The notes under the pieces were generated by a model that worked only from the letters and a program-made list of their open reading frames with translations, had not been told where the DNA came from and made no database searches. This document shows positions 33,309-42,504 of a DNA stretch of 64,000 nucleotides, piece after piece (the stretch's first letter is position 1; each line of letters starts with the position of its first letter). A program made the position numbers and the translations under genes. This stretch comes from Ichthyophis bannanicus (lineage: Eukaryota; Chordata; Amphibia; Gymnophiona; Ichthyophiidae), in the NCBI GenBank assembly GCA_033557465.1, contig CM066033.1:910620808-910684807 (forward strand), written 5' to 3'.

Positions 33309-35106
33309 TGTAACTTACAAAAATAAACACAATATGTTAAAAACAATAATGGCAGTAAATAGTAAAATGATATAATAAAAATTAATAATAATAATAATAA
33401 ATAAATAAATAATAACAACTCATAAATTAAAGCTGAAACCGGGCATGTTAGAGACAAGAATGATAAAAAAAATATATATATATGTGATAAAAAATTGTAA
33501 TAATCATGACAATAATAATGGCTTGTTCATAGTTAAGATGTTCACAATACACAAATATGATAAAATAATAAATAATACAGAGAGTATAAAATAATAAATT
33601 ATAAGCATATATATAGATTAGTTAATAACCAAACATGATGACGTTATAGTATAGTCATATTATAAATAAATATAAAAATAAAAATAAAAAACTATGGTCA
33701 TTAGAACATGTTGATAAAAAACACGAATGTAAAAGAACCGATGAATAAAACATAGATAGTATAAATAAAACAATAATTATTATACGGTTACATAGAAAAC
33801 AATGTTTAAAAACATAGCAGGGCAGAAGTGGATGAAACCAACAATTGAAACCCTAGGGTTCAAACCATATAAAAAACTGTACGTGGAATGAAGGAATTTG
33901 TAAATGAGAGGGGAATTTGAAACATACTCACTCAGTGCGCACACGTTCAGCAACCTTCAGCTTAATGAGATTAAGATGGACAAACGGCTATGGCCTGCAA
34001 CTTTCAAATGTCCAAACATGAATACATTGAATTGAAAAAATGAGTAAAGAAAACATCTTCAAATGGTCTTGAAGAATATAATAGTGAGGCTAACTGGGAG
34101 AAGCATTCTTGGTATAGAGGATAGAGGTCATGTCTCACTGTTGATGTCTCGATCGAGTGGGAGAAAATGTATATGTTGTGGGGCGCATAAGCAAGGGAGT
34201 GAACCTGGGACTTAGAAGACATATTCCTTAATAACTCTAATAAGTAGTCTCAGAACAACTGTTGGTGGTAATAAGGGAAAACCATACTCACAGCCCCACA
34301 CACAATGTGTGATGAAATGGTCACGGACACAGTCTCGTATGTCTAAATTGCAGCAGTAGTTAAGGGAAGTCAATGTAACTAATGAAGAAGATCGATTCAT
34401 TGAAACGTGATATAAAACTATACTGGATTAAAAAATACTCACTGTGATGTATAAAAGACATATATACGGAATGAAAACCGGTGTATTAAATTGCAACATT
34501 TATAAAAAATATATATAAAAATATATATAGCAGGCTCTTTAAAGACAAAGGAAATACCCAATATGCGTCAGCATACCAAAGTCGGTGGCTCATGCGGGTG
34601 AGATTAAAACACAATATCTTATAGTGTTAAAATGGTTTGTTGTGCTAGAACCCAGCAAAAAACTGCAAATTTAGAAACCGAACAGTTTTAAATGTAAAAT
34701 CCTTAACATGTCTATGCAAAACATCGCGGCATGTGAGATCAGATAAAAACTACTTAAGTTGCGTTGCAGGGACGTAGCAAAGTGCAATTGTCTTCTGAAT
34801 GTAAGTGCGCATTATAAGGAGAAATGTGATTGATGAACTATACGCAGAAAGGTCAGGCAAAACATGGGTACTCAGTACTTACCATCAGAGTGAGTGTACT
34901 GCCAGTACTGTCTCCGAAAAAATAGTAAATGGAACTACGTTTGAAACTGAGTCTATAAAGACGCTGAAACTCGCGCCAAAAAAAGGGGGCGTGGCTAGCA
35001 TCAAATTACAAGGCGGAGTGCTTGCTCATGGACAATGTGTGTGAACCGTAAAAGCAGTATATGTACCATATGAAAAAATACAATAATACATCAATAATAT
35101 GGAACT

Positions 35107-36661
35107 TGTCAGACGGCTGCCTGGGTGAGAATCTTCACAGTCTTGGCAAGTGCATATATCTATATGATTTGCAAGGGATTGTGGGCAATGCAGTTCATTC
35201 ACACCAGACACAGCTGCTCACAATAATTAGTTGTGCTTTTGGGTAAAGCCAATAAGATTTATTTATGGGGTTATTTCTCCCAACACAGATATGCTTGGTA
35301 GCACATAAATCAGGTTACTTGCTTTCAGTGTTAAACTTGGAAAAACAAAATCAGAAAACAACATTTGAACTTGTCAGGCAATCAAAGCAAAAGAAATAAG
35401 ACCTGGTTGATAACAAACTGGTCTTTTCTGTAGGCTTTAGCTAATATTCTCTTAGCAATATATCAAACAACAAACAAAAGCCACAAAGAAAGGAAAAACT
35501 GTTCTTCTCAGGTTAACTTCTTGTATCTTCCCACATAGATTCAGAAGTGATTCTCTCAGAGCACACAAGCAATTAGGTAAGGCTCAATTGCTAGCAGTTA
35601 TCCAGCTGAAACCCCTTAGCTGGCTTGCTTTCTACTGCGTGGCTAGAAATCCTACACAGGAGCTTTTCTGAGTAGATTAAAGAACAAGTTTGCATTTCTT
35701 TGTGATGGTTGCTGTACTTTATAACAGAAAATCACCAAAGGAGTTTAGACAGAGAGCAGTCCATGTAAACAGATTCTTCATCTGCTATCACCCCCTCTTC
35801 TTCAACAAGCATGGGTTCAATATCATGGATTGGCACAGATGAATCTCCCAATGGAGCACTTTCAGAAGAATACTTGTTTCCCTGCTGTCTTTCAAGGTTA
35901 TAGCTAGGGCATAGATCAGTGTTCATACCTGAGCTTCCATTGCTGTTAGAGTTCCTCTCTATATAGCCTGGCCAGTATGTAGTCCAGTTCTTATGTCCAG
36001 CCTTCCAATCCAGATCCCTGGACACTGGATCTCTCTTCACATACCTTCTGGCACGGGTCTTAGGGTCCCTTCCACGTGCAGCCGTCTCCCTCACAGGTAC
36101 CGTCTGGAGATTCCTAGCTCTGCAGCACCATTCCTCTGGCTTTCCCCAGTCCAATGGTGTTTGCTGGCCCTTGGAATACCTCTCAGTATACGTACTGCTC
36201 TGGACTCTTCTAGACCTCTCAAAGGCTTTTCTCCTCTTTCTTCCAAAGGGTTTCTTTCCCTCTCTGTCTGTCTGGTTTGGCTTCTGCTTCTGATGATCCT
36301 TCTGATGATGAAGATGATCAAGCTCAAGCTGATTCTCAGGATAATTCTCTGTAGAATAAACTCTACCTTTATTCTGCTTAGATGAGTGCTCCTCCCTAAT
36401 ACAGCGCAGCTGTGCTGAATCAGGCCCTGCCCTTTGAGATGAGTGCTTAGGGATTACCTCATAGCCCTCCTGATTGAACACACGTTTCCCCACTTCAGCT
36501 CCTCTAATGGCTGTTGGAAACCTGGTGCATTCTGGGACTGGTAGTCTTTTATGGGAAAATTCTGTTTTCTTATTTCTACCAGAACTGACAGGTTGCTTGT
36601 TCAGAGTCACTTCACCTTTTCTATAGCTCCTTCCTGAGCTATGATAAGCTTCCTTATCACA
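35107..36661 (-). mobile_element. Solo LTR-like insertion in the PLE-2 left arm
   Basis: 1555 bp bounded by TG...CA and flanked by AACT at 35103-35106 and 36662-36665. The uninterrupted PLE-2 right arm has AACT once at the matching place, proving insertion with a 4 bp target duplication. I read it on the - strand: a long U3 with an open frame, a TATAAAG at 35723-35717 just after the frame's stop, and an AATAAA at 35263-35258, then a ~150-base U5. There is no internal retroviral gag, pol or env sequence, so this is best read as a solo LTR. The 4 bp duplication is found in several endogenous retrovirus groups. Orientation rests on the TATA and poly(A) signals and on the open frame. Confidence 0.7.
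35732..36661 (-). CDS. 310-codon open frame inside the LTR U3, function unknown
   Basis: The frame is open from the LTR edge at 36661 to a stop at 35732, and extends beyond the edge into PLE-2 by chance to 36763. No domain is recognised. The middle is strongly basic (a GRKRRKAFERSRR cluster and many Lys/Gln/Arg). The C-terminal ~40 residues are acidic (EPMLVEEEGVIADEES). Coding sequence within U3 is known from a few retroviruses, such as foamy viruses and mouse mammary tumour virus. A basic middle with an acidic tail would fit a DNA-binding activator, but that is inference. Any native start may lie in an upstream exon that is lost in a solo LTR. Confidence 0.45.
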   Translation of the reverse strand, partial: CDKEAYHSSGRSYRKGEVTLNKQPVSSGRNKKTEFSHKRLPVPECTRFPTAIRGAEVGKRVFNQEGYEVIPKHSSQRAGPDSAQLRCIREEHSSKQNKGRVYSTENYPENQLELDHLHHQKDHQKQKPNQTDREGKKPFGRKRRKAFERSRRVQSSTYTERYSKGQQTPLDWGKPEEWCCRARNLQTVPVRETAARGRDPKTRARRYVKRDPVSRDLDWKAGHKNWTTYWPGYIERNSNSNGSSGMNTDLCPSYNLERQQGNKYSSESAPLGDSSVPIHDIEPMLVEEEGVIADEESVYMDCSLSKLLW

Positions 36662-36809
36662 AACTTGAGAATCAAACAGGAGTGGGACCCTGTGTAAAAA
36701 TAATTGTTGGGATGCTTTTGATTGGAGAGAAAAGAGGCATCTAAGACCGCTTGCCAAATGCACAGAACAATTTATAAAAAAATATATATAAAGATATATT
36801 TAAAAAAAT

Positions 36810-37415
36810 TTATAAAAAAACAGAGAGGTCAAGTTCTTGATTTAACCCCTTGGGTTCTAAACTATCTAACTCAAAGATGTAACGTTGTTCTAGTTCCAAT
36901 AATGCCTTATCTATATCACCTCCTCTCCAATTTGGTATAACTACTCTAAGAACTGAATATTTTAGGTCACTGATATGATTTTTTTTTTCTTTCCAATGGG
37001 CTACTAGAGGCTTATCAGGTATTCCTCTGTGGATGCAACTCCTGTGTTCCACTATCCTGGTGCACTCTTGTCTTTTAGTTTTTCCTAAGTAAAGTAGATT
37101 ACAAGGACAGATGATTACATAGATAACATGCTCAGTTTTGCAATTAGAGAAAGACTGTAAATATATTTTTTGATGTGAAACTGGATGGGTGAAAACCTCT
37201 TTTGTTGTAATTACATGAGTGCAGACAGAGCATCCACCGCATTTATAATGGCCCTTTAATGTCGCAATGGGTCTGTATAGCGGTAGAGCAGATGGTACTA
37301 ATAGATCAGACAAATTTGGATTCCGTTAGAGGGCAAACGACCTTGTCTTGTTTTGTGCGTTCTTTTTTACGTAGTAAAGATGCTCTGTCTGTGGTGCTTG
37401 CTCTGTAATAGGCCT
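36810..37415 (-). pseudogene. PLE-2 left-arm GIY-YIG endonuclease (broken)
   Basis: On the - strand it reads the same protein as 37448-38194: CGGCSVCTHV, EHVIYVIICPCNLLYLGKTK, then CTRIVEHRSCIHRG and LEQRYIFELDSLEPKGLNQELDL. Relative to the right arm, a ~105 bp deletion near 37325 removes the linker and shifts the frame. The Val-Arg after KTKRQ is changed to Glu-Cys, so the first Arg of the catalytic stretch is lost. Confidence 0.85.
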
Positions 37416-37447
37416 CGCGAGGTTATCCCAGACGTTACATCAAGGAG

Positions 37448-38194
37448 GCCTATTACAGAGCAAGCACCACAGACAGAGCATCTTTACTACGTAAAAAAGA
37501 ACGCACAAAACAAGACAAGGTCATTTGCCCTCTAACCTTCACTAACTACACTAAAGATATAACTAACATTCTAAAGCAGCAATGGGATCTACTTTCACCT
37601 CTATTACCCTTTGTAAATAAGAGTGTTATGGTAGCATACAAACGGAATCCAAATTTGTCTGATCTATTAGTACCATCTGCTCTACTGCTATACAGACCCA
37701 TTGCGACATTAAAGGGCCATTATAAATGTGGTGGATGCTCGGTCTGCACTCATGTAATTACAACAAAAGAGGTTTTCACCCATCCAGTTTCACATCAAAA
37801 AATATATTTACAGTCTTTCTCTAATTGCAAAACTGAGCATGTTATCTATGTAATCATCTGTCCTTGTAATCTACTTTACGTAGGAAAAACTAAAAGACAA
37901 GTGCGCACCAGGATAGTGGAACACAGGAGTTGCATCCACAGAGGAATACCTGATAAGCCTCTAGTAGCCCATTGGAAAGAAAAAAATCATAATATCAGTG
38001 ACCTAAAATATTCAGTTCTTAGAGTAGTTATACCAAATTGGAGAGGAGGTGATATAGATAAGGCATTATTGAAACTAGAACAACGTTACATCTTTGAGTT
38101 AGATAGTTTAGAACCCAAGGGGTTAAATCAAGAACTTGACCTCTCTTTTTTTATAAATTTTTTAAAATATATCTTTATATATTTTTTTTTATAA
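37448..38194 (+). CDS. PLE-2 C-terminal fragment: linker and GIY-YIG endonuclease
   Basis: An open frame of 248 residues from the palindrome centre to a stop at 38192-38194. A basic N-terminal linker (LLRKKERTKQDK) is followed by a Cys-rich segment (CGGCSVCTHV), then the GIY-YIG nuclease: IYVI and LYVG as the two core strands (about 37845-37885), GKTKRQVRTRIVEH with the catalytic Arg, HRGIPDKPLVAHW, and a C-terminal LEQRYIFELDSL with the Glu metal ligand. Penelope-like elements fuse this nuclease to a telomerase-like RT. The RT is missing, so this is a truncated copy. The frame is intact within the copy. Confidence 0.85.
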   Translation, partial: AYYRASTTDRASLLRKKERTKQDKVICPLTFTNYTKDITNILKQQWDLLSPLLPFVNKSVMVAYKRNPNLSDLLVPSALLLYRPIATLKGHYKCGGCSVCTHVITTKEVFTHPVSHQKIYLQSFSNCKTEHVIYVIICPCNLLYVGKTKRQVRTRIVEHRSCIHRGIPDKPLVAHWKEKNHNISDLKYSVLRVVIPNWRGGDIDKALLKLEQRYIFELDSLEPKGLNQELDLSFFINFLKYIFIYFFL

Positions 38195-40112
38195 ATTGTT
38201 CTGTGCATTTGGCAAGCGGTCTTAGATGCCTCTTTTCTCTCCATTCAAAAGCATCCCAACAATTATTTTTACACAGGGTCCCACTCCTGTTTGATTCTCA
38301 AGTTCCATATTATTGATTTATTATTGTATTTTTTCATATGGTACATATACTGCTTTTACTGTTCACACACATTGTCCTTGAGCAAGCACTCTGCCTTGTA
38401 ATTTGATGCTAGCCACGCCCCCTTTTTTGGCGCGAGTTTCAGCGTCTTTATAGACTCAGTTTCAAACGTAGTTCCATTTACTATTTTTTCGGAGACAGTG
38501 CTGGCAGTACACTCACTCTGATGGTAAGTACTGAGTACCCATGTTTTGCCTGACCTTTCTGCGTATAGTTCATCAATCACATTTCTCCTTATAATGCGCA
38601 CTTACGTTCAGAAGACAATTGCACTTTGCTACGTCCCTGCAACGCAACTTAAGTAGTTTTTATCTGATCTCACATGCCGCGATGTTTTGCATAGACATGT
38701 TAAGGATTTTACATTTAAAACTGTTCGGTTTCTAAATTTGCAGTTTTTCGCTGGGTTCTAGCACAACAAACCCTCTTAACACTATAAGATATTGTGTTTT
38801 AATCTCACCCGCATGAGCCACCGACTTTGGTATGCTGACGCATATTGGGTATTTCCTTTGTCTTTAAAGAGCCTGCTATATATATTTTTATATATATTTT
38901 TTTATATATTTTTTATAAATGTTGCAATTTAATACACCGGTTTTCATTCCGTATATATGTCTTTTATACATCACAGTGATATTTTTTAATCCAGTATAGT
39001 TTTATATCACGTTTCAATGAATCGATCTTCTTCATTAGTTACATTGGACTTCCCTTAACTACTGCTGCAATTTAGACATACGAGACTGTGTCCGTGACCA
39101 TTTCATCACACATTGTGTGTGGGGCTGTGAGTATGGTTTTCCCTTATTACCACCAACAGTTGTTCTGAGATTACTTATTAGAGTTATTAAGGAATATGTC
39201 TTCTAAGTCCCAGGTTCACTCCCTTGCTTATGCGCCCCACAACATATACATTTTCTCCCACTCGATCGAGACTTCAACAGTGAGACATGACCTCTATCCT
39301 CTATACCAAGAATGCTTCTCCCAGTTAGCCTCACTATTATATTCTTCAAGACCATTTGAAGATGTTTTCTTTACTCATTTTTTCAATTCAATGTATTCAT
39401 GTTTGGACATTTGAAAGTTGCAGGCCATAGCCGTTTGTCCAACTTAATCTCATTAAGCTGAAGGTTGCTGATTGTGTGCGCACTGAGTGAGTATGTTTCA
39501 AATTCCCCTCTCATTTACAAATTCCTTCATTCCACGTACAGTTTTTTATATGGTTTGAACCCTAGGGTTTCAATTGTTGGTTTCATCCACTTCTGCCCTG
39601 CTATGTTTTTAAACATTGTTTTCTATGTAACCGTATAATAATTATTGTTTTATTTATACTATCTATGTTTTATTCATCGGTTCTTTTACATTCGTGTTTT
39701 TATCAACATGTTCTAATGACCATAGTTTTTTATTTTTATTTTTATATTTATTTATAATATGACTATACTATAACGTCATCATGTTTGGTTATTAACTAAT
39801 CTATATATATGCTTATAATTACAGTATTTATTATTTTATACTCTCTGTATTATTTATTATTTTATCATATTTGTGTATTTTGAACATCTTAACTATGAAC
39901 AAGCCATTATTATTGTCATGATTATTACAATTTTTTATCACATATATATTATTTTTTTATCATTCTTGTCTCTAACATGCCCGGTTTCAGCTTTAATTTA
40001 TGAGTTGTTATTATTTATTTATTTATTATTATTATTAATTTTTATTATATCATTTTACTATTTACTGCCATTATTGTTTTTAACATATTGTGTTTATTTT
40101 TGTAAGTTACAT
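38195..40112 (+). other. PLE-2 right-arm 3' region
   Basis: AT-rich and non-coding, mirrored in the left arm (33309-36790 without the LTR). Short open frames here, including 39196-39414 and 39873-40253, are mirrored in the opposite arm but are low-complexity Tyr/Leu/Ile-rich translations of AT-rich DNA, and I do not call them genes. Confidence 0.6.
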
Positions 40113-40156
40113 AACCCCCTGAGGAAGGCAATCCTGCCGAAACGCGTTGGGGATTT
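40113..40156 (+). ncRNA. Hammerhead ribozyme-like motif, PLE-2 right arm
   Basis: CTGAGGA at 40119-40125; stem II GGC/GCC at 40127-40129 and 40136-40138; GAAA at 40139-40142; a minimal C-GC-G stem III, then TT; stem I CCCC (40115-40118) pairs with GGGG (40149-40152). The predicted cut follows GTT at 40148. One extra A (40126) before stem II departs from the standard core. Minimal hammerheads with very short stem III are known in the flanking repeats of Penelope-like elements, where they may act as dimers. Confidence 0.68.
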
Positions 40157-41502
40157 CATTAAAAGCGCTTGTGTCACCTACACTCTTGCTCCGTGTGTTT
40201 CCTGCTCAACTTTGCAAGAGCGTCTGCTCCTTTTGTGCCGTACATTTGTCTGAATTCTTGCCTTGAGATCAGTGATCTTCAAACTTTACTTTTAATATTT
40301 TTAAATAGTGTATCAAACACCCTAAAGTGTATTCAAAACATAAACTGTCCTTATGCAGACTAGGAGCAGACCAATTCTTTGTTGAACGATTTGGCGTCCC
40401 CAGTTCTCCATTGCACAGACAAGGACCGGACCAGTTTAATGTTGAACAATATGATGTCCCAACAACATGAACACAGCACTACGTTTAGAGCTTGTTTATC
40501 GTTGCTTCATCTTTGTGTTAAGCCGTGAAGAGTGTTCACACAGTCTAGATTTTATAGGATGTATAGTACAACCTATATATTTGAGAGAACATGGGCAAGG
40601 GATCATATATACCACATCAGAAGTGGTGCAAGATGTATTCCATCGTGAATGGTATAATTTGCCAGTTGATTGGTCTGTCCAACTAGGACCACTAATTGTA
40701 GTGGCACAATAAGCACAGGATCCACATCCAAAATGTCAGAGATGACCCTAGATCTATCAAGTATCACTGGTCGGTCCATAGGCAAAGTTGTTTGGACTAC
40801 CTGATCCCACAAATTGGAGCCTCTGTGATAGGCTATACGCATCCCAGTTTGAAAGCTGCTATGTAAAGCCAACATCGGCCAATGTTTCTTTATTATTATG
40901 GTTACCTATTGTGATCCAGCCATATAGGGTAAAACTCCAACTATTTTAATATCATCATGAAAAACATCTTGATAAAAATTTTTTCCACCAAGAGGATTAA
41001 CTTCTGCTGATGGCAAATCAATAGAATCTAAAGTAGAAATAGAACTGGAAATGGATCTAGAACTGTCCACCAGAGTTGACTTTGATCCGTTAAGCAACCA
41101 TTCACAGTGCGAAAATCCCATCCTTGTATAGGCTTGTGATATGATTTTCCGTGGATATCTCCTAGTCAATAACCGATTACTTTAATTCCAAAGCATGATA
41201 TTTAAATTCTTCCATAGTAGAACAAATTCTACGGAGCCGGAAAAATGGACCTAAAGGTAATCCCCTTTTCAGTGGATGAAAACTCTGGTATTGGAATAAG
41301 CTATTACGCTGAACTGATTTATGGTATAGTGTAGTCAATAATTGATGATCTTGTTTATATACCAAAACATTAAGGAATTCAATCCATATGAGAATGTGCT
41401 GTAAATTGAATATTACATCTAATGTCATTGAGCCATATTAAGAATTCCTGTAATTTTTCTGTTGTCCCATTCCACAAAAAAAAATGTCATCAAGGAAACA
41501 TG

Positions 41503-41618
41503 AATCCCCTGAAGAAGTAGATAAACGAAACACGGCCTGTGTCGGGCTCTCAGGTTTTTTACATTATTGAATAAAAGTATCCTTCCATACAAACCACCAC
41601 GTGTTATTGACTGGGTGT
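41503..41618 (+). mobile_element. 116 bp ribozyme-bearing insert with 14 bp target duplication
   Basis: ATCAAGGAAACATG is perfectly repeated at 41489-41502 and 41619-41632. The duplicated segment lies in the PLE-1 RT just before its catalytic Asp pair, and removing the insert and one copy restores reading order. The insert starts six bases before a hammerhead core and continues ~70 bases past it with TTGAATAAAAG and a unique end. It resembles the layout of the PLE-2 terminus (ribozyme plus ~50 bases), so it may be an extremely 5'-truncated terminus of another Penelope-like family, or a non-autonomous ribozyme retroelement. Confidence 0.75.
41505..41546 (+). ncRNA. Hammerhead ribozyme-like motif in the 116 bp insert
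   Basis: CTGAAGA at 41509-41515, GAAA at 41527-41530, a good stem III (CAC/GTG around GGCCT, 41531-41541), then the cleavage triplet GTC ending at 41543. Stem I CCC (41506-41508) pairs with GGG (41544-41546). Stem II is weak (GT/AC at most), as in minimal Penelope-type hammerheads. All core positions are present apart from one extra A before stem II. Confidence 0.68.
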
Positions 41619-42124
41619 ATCAAGGAAACATGTCCAGAGAGAAATGTTGGAATACTATTAAGAGGAATAAACATGCGTAGATTCAAAATGGGCCATAAAC
41701 AGCGTGGCAACTGAAGGGGCCACCATAGCTCCCATTGCAATACCGCACACTTGCAAATAAAATTAAGAATCATACATGACATAATTCTTAGGTAAGACTA
41801 TCTCCAATAACTGTAAAACAAAACTTAAAGGAATTCTGGATGGCAAGTTGAGAAACCACTGATCATTATTTGTATATAAGGCATTTACATCAAAGGTAAC
41901 CAGTATAGGCTGTTGCACATCCCCAGAAAACAGTTGTAACTTAGAAATAAAATGTGCTGTATCCCGTATAAATGAAGGCACCGCTTGAGCTGATTGCTGT
42001 AAAAAGTAATCGCAAAACTGGGATAAAGGTTCTAACATGGTCGGCCAGCTGATGAATCTAAAGACTTATGTATTTTTGGAACTGTATAAAAAATTTTTGG
42101 ATGTTTAACTGTCAAAAAAGAGTA

Positions 42125-42289
42125 ATCTCCAGGAACAAGCAGGAATGAGTCTTCACATATGGGTATCGTCGGTACCGACGGAGCCTGCGCGGGAACGCTC
42201 CCCAGCGTCCAGTAAGAAAGCTTTTGGGAGCATCCCACAGCACCTGCGCGCTGCCTTCCCGCCTTTCCCAACTGCCTCTCTCCAGTTCT
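42125..42289. repeat. DIRS-A2 left inverted terminal repeat
   Basis: About 165 bases, reverse-complemented at 53336-53499. It starts ATCTCCAGGAACAAGCAGGA and contains CATATGGG and GGTACCGACGGAGCC. The following 42290-42504 is a short leader without a gene. Confidence 0.85.
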
Positions 42290-42504
42290 TCTTTTCCGCG
42301 GAGCCAGCAGGTCATGTTCCTGTCACCGCAGAAAAAGTTCTTTATTTTTTTCTTTAATTTTCTGTGCGCGTCTGCCTTCTTCGACGTCAGACCGGTACCG
42401 CCGGTCTTTTCTTTTCTTTCTTTAAAAAACAAAAAAAAAAACCTAGCCTTTACTTCAACTGTGCATTTTCAGTTTGGGCCTTAGGCCTGAATATTTTTCT
42501 CCTC

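Larger units (their letters stand above)
33218..40202. repeat. PLE-2: ~7 kb palindrome of two head-to-head Penelope-like element 3' halves
   Basis: Left arm 33218-37415 and right arm 37447-40202 are inverted near-identical copies around a ~31-base spacer. Without its 1555 bp LTR insertion the left arm is about 2.64 kb, against 2.76 kb on the right; a ~105 bp deletion in the left arm, between two AAC triplets, accounts for most of the gap. Each arm holds, from the centre outward, the linker and GIY-YIG endonuclease of a Penelope-like element, then a ~1.9 kb AT-rich 3' region, a hammerhead-like motif and ~50 terminal bases. The RT halves are missing from both copies. Confidence 0.9.

Noticed and set aside
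33380..33420. CRISPR-like or regulatory repeat array
   Set aside because: It is an AAT/AAAT microsatellite; no CRISPR arrays are expected or seen in this vertebrate DNA.
35732..36763. Treating the 343-codon frame as a host gene
   Set aside because: Its first ~34 codons lie in PLE-2 outside the LTR border set by the AACT duplication, so the frame is a junction of two elements.
39873..40253. Hydrophobic Tyr/Leu/Ile-rich frame in the PLE-2 right arm (mirrored at 33137-33457)
   Set aside because: It comes from AT-rich simple sequence next to the ribozyme motif. It is repeated only because the arms are copies, and no domain or start context supports a membrane protein.
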